Numbered from the stretch's first letter, positions 1-5,940 are shown. The stretch is DNA of 24,174 nucleotides from an uncultured Clostridia bacterium (GCA_945949385.1 CAMFEL010000010.1:1-24174), one strand, 5' to 3'. The notes: generated by a model from the sequence alone, not told the origin. Numbers and translations are program-made.

Positions 1-4
1 TGAG

Positions 5-35
5 TATAATAATGATAGTGGGATTTGAAATCCCA
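5..35 (+). promoter_or_regulatory. -10 box and palindromic operator of the LexA-like repressor gene
   Basis: A perfect TATAAT lies at 5-10; its -35 box would lie left of the window. From 19 to 35 is the perfect palindrome TGGGATTTGAAATCCCA (8-bp arms, one-base centre). It covers the expected transcription start, just before the repressor start codon at 59. A repressor bound here would block its own promoter, the classic autoregulatory arrangement. The palindrome is seen directly; that the adjacent gene product binds it is inferred. Confidence 0.65.
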
Positions 36-58
36 TTAAAGAAACAGAGGTGTTGATC

Positions 59-673
59 ATGAGACCATACAATCAAGAAACTCTCGACAAGGTCCTGAAA
101 TTCGTAAACAAGTATTATCAGGAGCATCACTCTTCCCCGACCATTAACGAGGTCGCAGCAGGTGTCGGTGTGGCACGCTCGACCACCCATCGTTATATTC
201 AGGTTTTGAGTGAACGAGGTTTGATTGATTACGATAGAGGTATCATGTCTGCTCCCCAGAGCGCCAAAATGAAGACTGCCTATGTGTCCGCCCCGTTAGT
301 AGGCTCCATTCGTTGTGGTTCTCCGGAAGAAGAGGAAGAAGCTATCGAAGAATATGTCAGCCTTCCTGTTTCTATGTTTGGCAAAGGAGATTTTTACATA
401 CTCCGAGCCAAAGGCGATTCCATGGTCGATGCCGGTATCGACGAAGATGATCTGCTTGTCATTGAGCGTAATTGCCCTGCTCTCGAAGGGGATATAGTCG
501 TTGCGCTGGATGAAGACAATCAGAACACTCTGAAAAGATTCCGCGGCTTTGACGAAGACGAAGAGTGCTTTATTCTTGAATATGAAAATGAAGCACGCTA
601 TCCCGATAAGGTCATAAAGGTGAAAGGCTTTCAAGTACAAGGCGTAGCCAGACACGTAATAAAGGCCCTATAA
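59..673 (+). CDS. LexA-like / phage-type S24 self-cleaving transcriptional repressor
   Basis: The 204-aa protein has the LexA architecture. An N-terminal winged helix (about residues 1-65) carries a helix-turn-helix in the stretch SPTINEVAAGVGVARSTTHR. The C-terminal S24 peptidase domain has the cleavage site RCGSP (C86-G87, where E. coli LexA has Ala-Gly), nucleophile Ser121 in GDSM and general base Lys159 in NTLKR. Such proteins are cleaved when bound to RecA filaments and so link expression to DNA damage. The ATG at 59 is preferred over the in-frame GTG at 50 because AGAGG (46-50) sits 8 nt before it. It heads a four-gene cluster and has a palindrome in its promoter. It could be the host lexA, but the mobile setting favours an element-encoded repressor. 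Confidence 0.88.
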   Translation: MRPYNQETLDKVLKFVNKYYQEHHSSPTINEVAAGVGVARSTTHRYIQVLSERGLIDYDRGIMSAPQSAKMKTAYVSAPLVGSIRCGSPEEEEEAIEEYVSLPVSMFGKGDFYILRAKGDSMVDAGIDEDDLLVIERNCPALEGDIVVALDEDNQNTLKRFRGFDEDEECFILEYENEARYPDKVIKVKGFQVQGVARHVIKAL

Positions 674-708
674 AACAAATATCTTAGACCGATTGGAGAT
701 GTGTTGTT

Positions 709-903
709 TTGAACGCTACAGATGTTGAGTGCCCGATCTGCGGCACTATGAATGAAAAGCTTGACTTGGATGAAACCGATGGCTGGATGGAGTGCGAGAA
801 GTGTCATAATGTCGTTCAGGTTTTGAAATATGTCAAATCAAGGCGTATTCCTGTTTACCAAATGAAAGACTGTCAGGTTCTCGTTCCTTTACCGCGAAAA
901 TAA
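709..903 (+). CDS. Small zinc-ribbon protein (64 aa)
   Basis: This 64-aa protein has two CxxC knuckles, CPIC (C8, C11) and CEKC (C29, C32), spaced as in a single zinc ribbon, followed by a short basic C-terminal tail. The start is TTG at 709, with GGAG about 10 nt upstream at 695-698; no ATG or GTG in frame fits better, since the GTG at 701 runs into a stop. It begins 35 nt after the LexA-like gene and is probably co-transcribed with it. Small zinc ribbons of this kind can bind nucleic acid or protein; no specific family was recognised, so the function is unknown. Confidence 0.7.
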   Translation: MNATDVECPICGTMNEKLDLDETDGWMECEKCHNVVQVLKYVKSRRIPVYQMKDCQVLVPLPRK

Positions 904-919
904 GAAAAGGAGCAAGGCG

Positions 920-1132
920 ATGCTGGAGGATTGGACCATTTACTCCTGGTATTGCCCGAACTGTAAGAATGAAGTTGCGGGGCTGAAAAACAAGAAAAAC
1001 CAGATAAGAGTAAGATGTAGTAAGTGCGGAGCCGAAATGGTTCGCACGGTTGTAGGCCGGAGACATGATGTAATTGACATCTATGCTCCGACAGGAATGG
1101 AACATACTGATTTATCATTAAGAGAACACTAA
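920..1132 (+). CDS. Small zinc-ribbon protein (70 aa)
   Basis: The 70-aa product has CPNC (C12, C15) and CSKC (C33, C36), again one zinc ribbon, with basic residues between the knuckles and an acidic/polar C-terminus. The ATG follows a strong AAAAGGAG (905-912) with 7-nt spacing, and the gene starts 16 nt after the previous stop, so the two are almost certainly translated from one message. It resembles its upstream neighbour in size and metal-site layout but is not an obvious duplicate. Function is not recognised; a nucleic-acid- or protein-binding accessory role in the element is an inference only. Confidence 0.7.
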   Translation: MLEDWTIYSWYCPNCKNEVAGLKNKKNQIRVRCSKCGAEMVRTVVGRRHDVIDIYAPTGMEHTDLSLREH

Positions 1133-1157
1133 TTGTTAGTGATGAGGAGATATTAAG

Positions 1158-1394
1158 ATGACGATGCTTGAAGAATTCGTAAAGGAGCGCAATGAGGCGC
1201 TATTCAGCTTGGATCGTGGCAAGATTGAAGCGTACATGAAAAAATATGGGCAACCGGAAACTGAAGAAGTCCCTGATGATTTGTTCTGGGCTTCGGTTTA
1301 TAAAGCAATTTGCGGGATTAACAATGCCCCGGATGAGCTCGTATCAAAAGCCCTTATGTGGCTTCACAAGAACGGATACACTGTTTTCGCATAA
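1158..1394 (+). CDS. Hypothetical protein (78 aa), last gene of the repressor cluster
   Basis: A 78-aa soluble, mildly acidic protein without cysteine pairs, membrane segments or a signal peptide. It looks mostly helical, with a charged N-terminus (EEFVKERNEALFSLDRGKIE) and a C-terminal MWLHKNGYTVF segment. The ATG is preceded by AGGAGA (1145-1150) at 7 nt, and the gene starts 25 nt after the zinc-ribbon gene. No family was recognised with certainty. Its place as the last gene of the repressor cluster suggests an element maintenance or regulation role, but nothing in the sequence shows it. About 500 bp without a credible gene follow. Confidence 0.65.
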   Translation: MTMLEEFVKERNEALFSLDRGKIEAYMKKYGQPETEEVPDDLFWASVYKAICGINNAPDELVSKALMWLHKNGYTVFA

Positions 1395-1537
1395 AAACAG
1401 CAACACAATTTAATCAACGACATCACGACGGAACGGTCGAGCTGAAACAGGGCTACACTAAATCCGATTCCAGGTCACTTGATCGTGGGCAATGAGCCCG
1501 AACATTCACCGGTAGTTTAACCAGATAAACGTGAGAG

Positions 1538-1600
1538 GCCACCGGCAAGGAAGACACTATAGATCTATCTATAGGTCAACCTTGTCGGTGGCTTTTTCTT
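1538..1600 (+). terminator. Two-stage hairpin terminator of the repressor cluster
   Basis: GCCACCGGCAAGG (1538-1550) can pair with CCTTGTCGGTGGC (1580-1592) through 13 positions with one G-T wobble. Inside the loop is a second perfect hairpin, CTATAGAT (1557-1564) / ATCTATAG (1567-1574). TTTTTCTTTT follows at 1593-1602. The outer stem plus U tract reads as an intrinsic terminator for the genes ending at 1394. The nested inner hairpin is unusual for a simple terminator. Confidence 0.7.
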
Positions 1601-1627
1601 TTGCCTCCGACACCACAAATAAATATT

Positions 1628-1735
1628 CGCAGCCTGAAGTACAAGGGCCAAGGATACAAATACGCTGATTCAACCTATTTGAAAAAGTAGTATGGGTACC
1701 CTCTATTAACTGCACCCTTTTTTAGGCAGCATTAA
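1628..1735 (+). pseudogene. Possible relic reading frame with an internal stop
   Basis: One frame reads RSLKYKGQGYKYADSTYLKK, then TAG at 1688-1690, then YGYPLLTAPFFRQH and TAA at 1733-1735. The composition is protein-like (Tyr/Lys/Gly-rich) and both halves are in the same frame, as expected for the tail of a gene broken by a nonsense codon. No start codon or ribosome binding site is seen. It may equally be chance in a non-coding region. Confidence 0.25.
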
Positions 1736-1737
1736 TG

Positions 1738-1796
1738 GTCCTTCCCGTCAGCGTTTTGTGTCCTTCGGACCCAAACAAGGCGGAAAGGACTTTTTT
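1738..1796 (+). terminator. Structured leader / attenuator-like terminator upstream of the sigma-like gene
   Basis: GTCCTTCC (1738-1745) pairs with GGAAAGGAC (1782-1790) with one bulged A, closing a loop that holds a second hairpin, TTTGTGTCC (1755-1763) / GGACCCAAA (1767-1775) with one mismatch and a TTC loop. TTTTTT (1791-1796) follows at once. This is an intrinsic-terminator shape placed about 95 nt before the start codon at 1891. That position suits conditional read-through into the downstream genes. It may also simply stop stray transcription from upstream. Confidence 0.55.
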
Positions 1797-1890
1797 ATGT
1801 GCAGCAAATGGCTCTGTTATGTTGGCAGATACCCGTAATCTCCGAATTTTAGATTTCAACCAAATTCAAAAATTCAAAGGAGATTACAAA

Positions 1891-2370
1891 ATGGCAGTTA
1901 ATTTTGGACATGAATATCTGAAATTTGAAAAGGAACAGAAAAAGTTAAGAAAAGAATATCTTGCAGCAGGAATGACAGAAGCAGAAGCAGATGAGATGTA
2001 TGACTTTGACAAGAAGCAGTTTGATAGAGATCTTGCTTTCTACCGGAGAATAATATCTCTTGATTTTGTTAATGACGATTTTGAACAAGAAGCTCGCAAC
2101 CCGTTACTTGAAAGTAATATGAATACGTTATGCGTAGAGCCGCACATCTCGGTATCCGGGAAATATGGTTGGTTAGAAGAAATTGAAAATGAGTCGTTAG
2201 TTCGAGCAATACGCAAATTAAAACTGTATGAGATTGAAACTATTGATTTGCTCATTAATGGTATGACTCAAGAAGAAGCAGCCGAATTTCTCGAAATAGA
2301 CCAGTCGACTATAAGCTATCGGATAAAGAGAATTAGAGAAAAATTAAAAAAATATGGATTTCATTCATAA
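1891..2370 (+). CDS. Sigma-70 region-4-like / HTH regulator (159 aa)
   Basis: The C-terminal third (about residues 105-157) is a sigma-factor region 4-type helix-turn-helix: LVRAIRKLKLYEIETIDLLI, then GMTQEEAAEFLEIDQSTISY, then RIKRIREKLKKY. The N-terminal part is charged and probably helical, without a recognisable region 2, so the protein is not a complete classical sigma factor. It may act as a minimal sigma-like activator or DNA-binding regulator. The start is ATG 1891, with AAAGGAG at 1876-1882 (8-nt spacing). The frame extends upstream to 1735 without a stop, but that part overlaps the structured terminator and is not protein-like. The MazF-type gene follows 70 nt after the stop, so the protein probably controls the downstream toxin/recombinase genes. 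Confidence 0.75.
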   Translation: MAVNFGHEYLKFEKEQKKLRKEYLAAGMTEAEADEMYDFDKKQFDRDLAFYRRIISLDFVNDDFEQEARNPLLESNMNTLCVEPHISVSGKYGWLEEIENESLVRAIRKLKLYEIETIDLLINGMTQEEAAEFLEIDQSTISYRIKRIREKLKKYGFHS

Positions 2371-2440
2371 AATTCGCGTTTTCGTGCTCTATCCCTTGAG
2401 GAGATATTTCCTCGAATATTATGAAAACGAGGTTTATATG

Positions 2441-3031
2441 ATGAAAAACATAAGAGAAATTGTAAGAGGCGATATTTACTGTGCGGATCTCAATCCAGTT
2501 GTAGGCTCAGAACAAGGTGGTTATCGTCCGGTATTGATTATTCAAAATGATATGGGAAATATGTATAGCCCTACGGTTATCGTGGCTCCGATGACATCCA
2601 GGCCAAAGCGTCTTGAGATGCAGACTCATGTACTGATTGAAAAAATAGGTGAACTTGAAAAGGACTCATACGTTCTGCTCGAACAAATCAGAACCATTGA
2701 CAAGTCAAGACTTCATAGCTATTGGGGACATATTTCTGACGAGTCCATAGCCGTGGTGGAAACTGCATTGAAGAAAAGCTTAGGACTTCTTCCAATCAAG
2801 AAAAACGATGATCTTGAAATGTGTCTTTGTCCTGTATGCGCAAACGCTTTTTATGAAACAAATACCTATAAGTTGATAAGAGTTGATCGTTTCCAAATAG
2901 AAAAAGACACTTGCACTTACTGTAATGTACGGCAGGGATACGATTATATCATTCGCAAGAGAAAGTCAAATGTGTCAAATAAGGATAATCATGGCGTTTG
3001 CACCTTTGATGGAGGTCGAGATCATGACTAA
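2441..3031 (+). CDS. MazF/PemK-type endoribonuclease toxin fused to a C-terminal zinc ribbon
   Basis: Residues 5-118 form a MazF/PemK fold: RGDIYCADLNPVVGSEQGG, then YRPVLIIQND with Arg29, then VIVAPMTS with Thr52, then EQIRTIDKSRL. These match the conserved substrate-binding and catalytic positions of toxins that cut mRNA. Unusually, about 75 more residues follow (total 196 aa, against about 110-120 for MazF), with a zinc ribbon CPVC (C130, C133) and CTYC (C158, C161). No MazE-type antitoxin lies upstream; the neighbour there is the sigma-like gene. A 64-aa gene overlaps the 3' end by 8 nt. ATG 2441 is preferred (CGAGG at 2428-2432, 8-nt spacing); ATG 2438 is also possible. The RBS core CGAGG can pair with CCTCG at 2410-2414, which could limit translation. 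Confidence 0.87.
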   Translation: MKNIREIVRGDIYCADLNPVVGSEQGGYRPVLIIQNDMGNMYSPTVIVAPMTSRPKRLEMQTHVLIEKIGELEKDSYVLLEQIRTIDKSRLHSYWGHISDESIAVVETALKKSLGLLPIKKNDDLEMCLCPVCANAFYETNTYKLIRVDRFQIEKDTCTYCNVRQGYDYIIRKRKSNVSNKDNHGVCTFDGGRDHD

Positions 3032-3218
3032 AATTAAAGGGAAAAACGACGCAATCACCTTCGCGGCTATAAAGATGGTTGAGCAATTATTCCATGATGG
3101 ACAAATTCCGGCGAATACTCTTCGCAACATCTTAGACGAATACTCTGATTGCGTTGATACTTCAAAATTCAGATGTAGCAATGAAAAAAAGAAAGATAAA
3201 AATGAGGTGTCGGCATGA
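3024..3218 (+). CDS. Hypothetical 64-aa protein overlapping the MazF-type gene
   Basis: The start is ATG 3024 with a strong GGAGG at 3011-3015 and 8-nt spacing; it overlaps the toxin gene by 8 nt, and its stop shares the ATGA of the recombinase start at 3215. The three genes are therefore translationally coupled. The 64-aa product has a central helical segment, AAIKMVEQLFHDGQIPANTL, resembling the short amphipathic SHOCT-type motif, and a Lys-rich tail. As the only small gene partnering the toxin it is a candidate antitoxin or recombinase accessory factor, but no antitoxin family was recognised. Confidence 0.65.
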   Translation: MTKIKGKNDAITFAAIKMVEQLFHDGQIPANTLRNILDEYSDCVDTSKFRCSNEKKKDKNEVSA

Positions 3219-5041
3219 TGTACGATTTGAAAAGGGAGTTTGAAAAGAAACGTGTTGCAATATATGCTCGCGTCTCTACAGAACACGAGGCGCAATTATC
3301 AGCGTTGGGAAACCAAATTGACTGGTACAAGCCTATTCTTGCAGCACATAAAGAGTGGACCTTGGTTGGCGAGCCCTATATTGATGAAGGTATCACCGGT
3401 ACTTCAGCAGAAAAACGTCCTCACTTTATGAGAATGATGAGAGATGCAAAAAAGCACAAGTTCGATCTGATTATTACAAGAGAAGTTTCGAGATTCGCAA
3501 GAAATACCGTTGATACTCTCCAGTACACGAGAATGCTGAAGTCAGTCGGAGTCGAAGTTTTCTTCATTAACGACAATATTAGGACGTTTGATGGAGATGG
3601 TGAATTAAGGCTGACTATTATGGCTACGCTTGCACAGGACGAGAGCAGAAAAACATCGGTGCGTGTCAAAGCCGGTCAGCAAACGTCAATGGAAAACGGA
3701 GTATTCTACGGCAATGGCAATATTCTTGGGTATGACCGAGTTGGAAAGGAAATGGTGATAAACGAGGAACAAGCCAAGACCGTAAGAATGATCTTCGATA
3801 TGTACCTTAATGGGTACGGCTTTGCAAAAATCAAATACGAACTGGAACGCCAGGGGCGGCTGACTGCTATGGGAAAGGAAAAATGGTTTTATTCCGTAAT
3901 ATCAAACATTCTCAATAATTCTTTTTACTGCGGCATTATGAAGTACCACAAGGAGTATACACCGGACTTCCTCGAACAGAAGAAAATTAAAAACTCCGGC
4001 GAGGTGGAATATACCTATGTGAAAGGTCGCCATCAACCCATAGTATCCGAAGAAGAGTTCCAGCGCGTTCAAGATATTCTAAATGAAAAGCGAGGGTCTA
4101 TGAAAAGTTTGCAACATAATCAAAAGAAGCCTCGCGGTCATGCCCCCAGTAAATCGGTTTGGAGCAGATTGCTTGTCTGTGAGTGTGGAAAAAAACTAAA
4201 TTGCCACGTGTGGAATAGAAAAAACGGTGCGGTAAACGCTGGCTACCTTTGCTACAGTCAAACAAATCATGGGACAGTTCAACAAAAAAAGAATCATGGC
4301 ATTAAAACAGCCAATAGTTGTGATACACCGATGATCCCAGACTGGAAGTTAAAGATGATGGCTGTCCATATTTTTAAGAATTACATTGCCGATGCTGATA
4401 AGGTATTATCTTTGGCCTATGAAATGTTGGAGAAGCACATTGCGGATTCGGAAGATGAACCGGATATTGCAACAATAATTGAGGCACAGAACAAAGAACT
4501 TGAGAAATGGGAAAAGAAACTGGACAATTACATTGAAATGCGAGCAGATGGAGAAATATCAAAAGAGGTTTTTCTTGCTAAAACTGGAGATATAAATGAC
4601 AGGATAGCGGAAATCAAAAAATATCTTATGTCATTGCAACAAGATAATTCCGAAGTCGAGGAGAGAGATTATGACTCTCTATTGGAAGCGCTGAAAAAAG
4701 AACTGGAAGCGTATGTTGATTTTGAAAGCTCTACAGAAATCCCGGATCAAATACTTGAGGCATTCATCGAGAAGATAGTTGTTCACAAAGACAGTTTTGA
4801 ATGGCATCTACGAATCCCGACTGCAAATACAAGATGCGAAATCGGTGAAGAAGAAGGAATGACAGACGAGGTCGAATCGGTAATTGAGTTTCTCGAAAAA
4901 GAAGAAACTCCTACAAGTCAAAAACTTCTTATTTCTGAGTTTACAATGACTAAAGATGATGCGCTGAAATATATGTATTCCATTGACACTCGCAAACGAG
5001 TACATCGCTGGAAGGACTTTGAAGTCAGATTATATGCGTAA
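3215..5041 (+). CDS. Large serine recombinase / integrase (608 aa)
   Basis: It catalyses site-specific integration and excision through a 5'-phosphoserine intermediate. The N-terminal resolvase domain (about 13-160) has nucleophile Ser21 in YARVST and the arginine-rich catalytic segment REVSRFARN (89-97). The recombinase domain spans about 165-290. A zinc ribbon follows with C322, C324, C346 and C369, then a coiled coil (about 415-495) rich in Glu/Lys that in this family controls integration versus excision, and a C-terminal extension. The length is normal for large serine recombinases. ATG 3215 overlaps the previous stop (ATGA) with GAGG 7 nt upstream; ATG 3218 is possible. It is the last gene before a strong terminator, the usual place next to an attachment site. 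Confidence 0.96.
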   Translation: MMYDLKREFEKKRVAIYARVSTEHEAQLSALGNQIDWYKPILAAHKEWTLVGEPYIDEGITGTSAEKRPHFMRMMRDAKKHKFDLIITREVSRFARNTVDTLQYTRMLKSVGVEVFFINDNIRTFDGDGELRLTIMATLAQDESRKTSVRVKAGQQTSMENGVFYGNGNILGYDRVGKEMVINEEQAKTVRMIFDMYLNGYGFAKIKYELERQGRLTAMGKEKWFYSVISNILNNSFYCGIMKYHKEYTPDFLEQKKIKNSGEVEYTYVKGRHQPIVSEEEFQRVQDILNEKRGSMKSLQHNQKKPRGHAPSKSVWSRLLVCECGKKLNCHVWNRKNGAVNAGYLCYSQTNHGTVQQKKNHGIKTANSCDTPMIPDWKLKMMAVHIFKNYIADADKVLSLAYEMLEKHIADSEDEPDIATIIEAQNKELEKWEKKLDNYIEMRADGEISKEVFLAKTGDINDRIAEIKKYLMSLQQDNSEVEERDYDSLLEALKKELEAYVDFESSTEIPDQILEAFIEKIVVHKDSFEWHLRIPTANTRCEIGEEEGMTDEVESVIEFLEKEETPTSQKLLISEFTMTKDDALKYMYSIDTRKRVHRWKDFEVRLYA

Positions 5042-5047
5042 ATAGAG

Positions 5048-5080
5048 GCTCCTGCTCATTTTGGGCAGGAGCTTTCTTTT
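5048..5080 (+). terminator. Intrinsic terminator of the recombinase operon
   Basis: GCTCCTGC (5048-5055) and GCAGGAGC (5065-5072) form a perfect 8-bp stem with a 9-nt loop, followed by TTTCTTTT. It starts 7 nt after the recombinase stop codon. Confidence 0.85.
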
Positions 5081-5090
5081 GCTCAACGTA

Positions 5091-5119
5091 TTGAAAAATG
5101 AGCATTTTGATGGTATAAT
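5091..5119 (+). promoter_or_regulatory. Sigma-A promoter, copy A of a duplicated promoter
   Basis: TTGAAA (5091-5096), a 17-bp spacer, then TATAAT (5114-5119) preceded by TGG (extended -10). The spacer shares AGCATTTT and ATGG with copy B at 6059-6087. GCTCA (5081-5085) and TGAGC (5099-5103) form an inverted repeat around the -35 box. It points into a 150-nt region without an annotated gene, so it may drive a small RNA. Confidence 0.75.
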
Positions 5120-5187
5120 ATTGCAAGTAAGCAAGCGATGAAAGATTTCGGCAATCGAGTGGTTGATTCCTTCTTTTCTTCCACGCT

Positions 5188-5207
5188 ACACAGGTTGCTA
5201 TCAAAGA
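5188..5207 (+). repeat. Copy 1 of a 20-nt repeated motif
   Basis: ACACAGGTTGCTATCAAAGA matches GCACAGGCTGCTATCAAGGA at 5921-5940 at 17 of 20 positions, with a pyrimidine-rich stretch upstream of both. Each copy is followed 35-70 nt later by a strong terminator. In copy 1 the 5' arm that would form a stem is not conserved. Confidence 0.5.
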
Positions 5208-5241
5208 AAGCAAGTAATTGCTGACTTTATAAAACAAAACT

Positions 5242-5269
5242 ATCCGCCCGAGAAATCGGGCGGATTTTT
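5242..5269 (+). terminator. Perfect 10-bp intrinsic terminator
   Basis: ATCCGCCCGA (5242-5251), a GAAA tetraloop, then TCGGGCGGAT (5256-5265) running into TTTTT. It ends the transcript expected from promoter A and isolates it from the gene at 5330. Confidence 0.88.
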
Positions 5270-5286
5270 GTGCAAAGTCCTTTTTA

Positions 5287-5317
5287 TTGGACACAAGGTG
5301 TGTTATAATGTGTTCAA
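5287..5317 (+). promoter_or_regulatory. Extended -10 promoter with an inverted repeat, for the 186-aa gene
   Basis: TGTTATAAT (5301-5309) is a consensus extended -10 box, while the -35 region is weak. TTGGACACA (5287-5295) and TGTGTTCAA (5309-5317) form an inverted repeat with one mismatch flanking the -10, a typical repressor-site position. The transcript would have a leader of about 14 nt. Confidence 0.55.
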
Positions 5318-5329
5318 GAGGTGAGAAAA

Positions 5330-5890
5330 ATGAACGAAAGAGAAATTGGAGCGGGTGCTTCTTGTTTTCTTATAAAAGATGAGAGCATTAAGGGGAATTG
5401 GAGTAAAACGCCAATTCACAAGTTTCTTGAAGACGAAGGGTTTGTTTGCTGGGGCAAGGCAAAAAGCCACGAGGAAATTGATTGGTTATATATCAATATT
5501 TACTCCAAAGTATATTCAAAGGGTATGTATGGGGTCGGTTTAACAAAAGTCGTTTGCGACCACGCGATAACTTGGGGGGAGTTTTTGACAATCTATAATA
5601 TCTACAAAAAATACCAAGGCATTTCTGTCCTGAAAATGACCGAGCAAGAACAGACGGCCACCGAAATTCAAACATATGAAAAAATTGGTGATGTCATTAA
5701 AGATATTGACCCCAATTCAAAAGAGATAAGACTGTCGTTAGGAGTTGTTGATTATGATGCACCATACTTGTTGCATTATGATATAAACTTACATCTGCCT
5801 CCATATTGTGATGCCAAAAACGAAGTGTTTGATTTCCTCATTAGAATAGATATGTTGAAAACAATAACTCTTTTGGAGCAGAAGAAATAG
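5330..5890 (+). CDS. Uncharacterised protein (186 aa)
   Basis: A soluble 186-aa protein with no recognised family. It has no signal peptide or membrane segment and is rich in aromatic residues and Ile/Lys/Asp. A notable segment is the N-terminal GAGASCFLIKDE with WSKTPIHKFLEDEGF. The acidic C-terminal half ends LLEQKK. ATG 5330 is chosen because AGAGGTGA (5317-5324) lies 8 nt upstream; the GTG at 5321 falls inside that site. It has its own promoter with an inverted repeat and a downstream hairpin/terminator, so it is a self-contained transcription unit. AT-rich codon use and the position beside an integrase suggest acquired DNA. Defence or element-maintenance roles are possible but nothing in the sequence supports one. 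Confidence 0.7.
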   Translation: MNEREIGAGASCFLIKDESIKGNWSKTPIHKFLEDEGFVCWGKAKSHEEIDWLYINIYSKVYSKGMYGVGLTKVVCDHAITWGEFLTIYNIYKKYQGISVLKMTEQEQTATEIQTYEKIGDVIKDIDPNSKEIRLSLGVVDYDAPYLLHYDINLHLPPYCDAKNEVFDFLIRIDMLKTITLLEQKK

Positions 5891-5912
5891 TTATTGGTTT
5901 TCCCTCTTTTGC

Positions 5913-5940
5913 TGATAGCAGCACAGGCTGCTATCAAGGA
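5913..5940 (+). repeat. Hairpin containing copy 2 of the 20-nt repeated motif
   Basis: TGATAGCAGC (5913-5922), an ACAG loop, then GCTGCTATCA (5927-5936) form a perfect 10-bp stem 22 nt after the stop of the 186-aa gene. The 3' arm lies inside the motif shared with 5188-5207. There is no U tract here; a second imperfect hairpin (CTCAG/CTGAG, 5943-5963) follows. The run of palindromic segments up to the terminator at 6008-6042 resembles a dispersed intergenic palindromic repeat. Confidence 0.55.

Larger units (their letters stand above)
1395..1890 (+). other. Gene-free, hairpin-rich region between repressor cluster and sigma-like gene
   Basis: This 496-bp stretch has no convincing gene. It contains a small hairpin GGGC/GCCC (1487-1499), the terminator at 1538-1600, a protein-like frame fragment at 1628-1735, and a structured leader with its own terminator at 1738-1796. 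A 13-codon frame from ATG 1797 to TAA 1838 follows. The regulatory signals of the sigma-like gene, and possibly a non-coding RNA or transfer-origin-type site, would be here; none can be proven from the sequence alone. Confidence 0.5.
1..5080. mobile_element. Recombinase-proximal part of a serine-recombinase integrative element (left end outside window)
   Basis: Eight co-directional + strand genes run from a LexA-like repressor to a large serine recombinase and then a strong terminator. A phage-type repressor, small zinc-ribbon genes, a sigma-like factor, a MazF-type toxin and a recombinase at one end is a layout known from integrative elements of Clostridia. The stretch is AT-richer than the chromosomal genes to the right. 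No relaxase, capsid or conjugation gene is visible, so those modules are either left of the window or absent. The right attachment site was not located; the terminator at 5048-5080 is used only as a working boundary, and the accessory genes up to about 7.9 kb could belong to the same or another insertion. Confidence 0.6.
5126..5269 (+). ncRNA. Candidate small transcript between promoter A and a terminator
   Basis: A near-consensus promoter (5091-5119) and a perfect terminator (5242-5269) bracket about 144 nt. Inside are small hairpins AGCAA/TTGCT (5209-5222) and GATT/AATC (5144-5156), and the 20-nt motif at 5188-5207 that recurs at 5921-5940. A 28-codon frame (ATG 5138 to TGA 5224) also exists but has no good ribosome binding site. 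It may be a small RNA, a short peptide mRNA, or the remains of a cassette that lost its gene. No known RNA family was recognised. Confidence 0.35.

Noticed and set aside
59..673. Host SOS regulator lexA
   Set aside because: Possible by domain content, but the non-SOS-box palindrome, the Cys-Gly cleavage site and the mobile-element neighbours favour an element repressor; not excluded.
1735..1890. N-terminal extension of the sigma-like protein
   Set aside because: The frame is open but runs through a terminator hairpin; a proper ribosome binding site exists only before ATG 1891.
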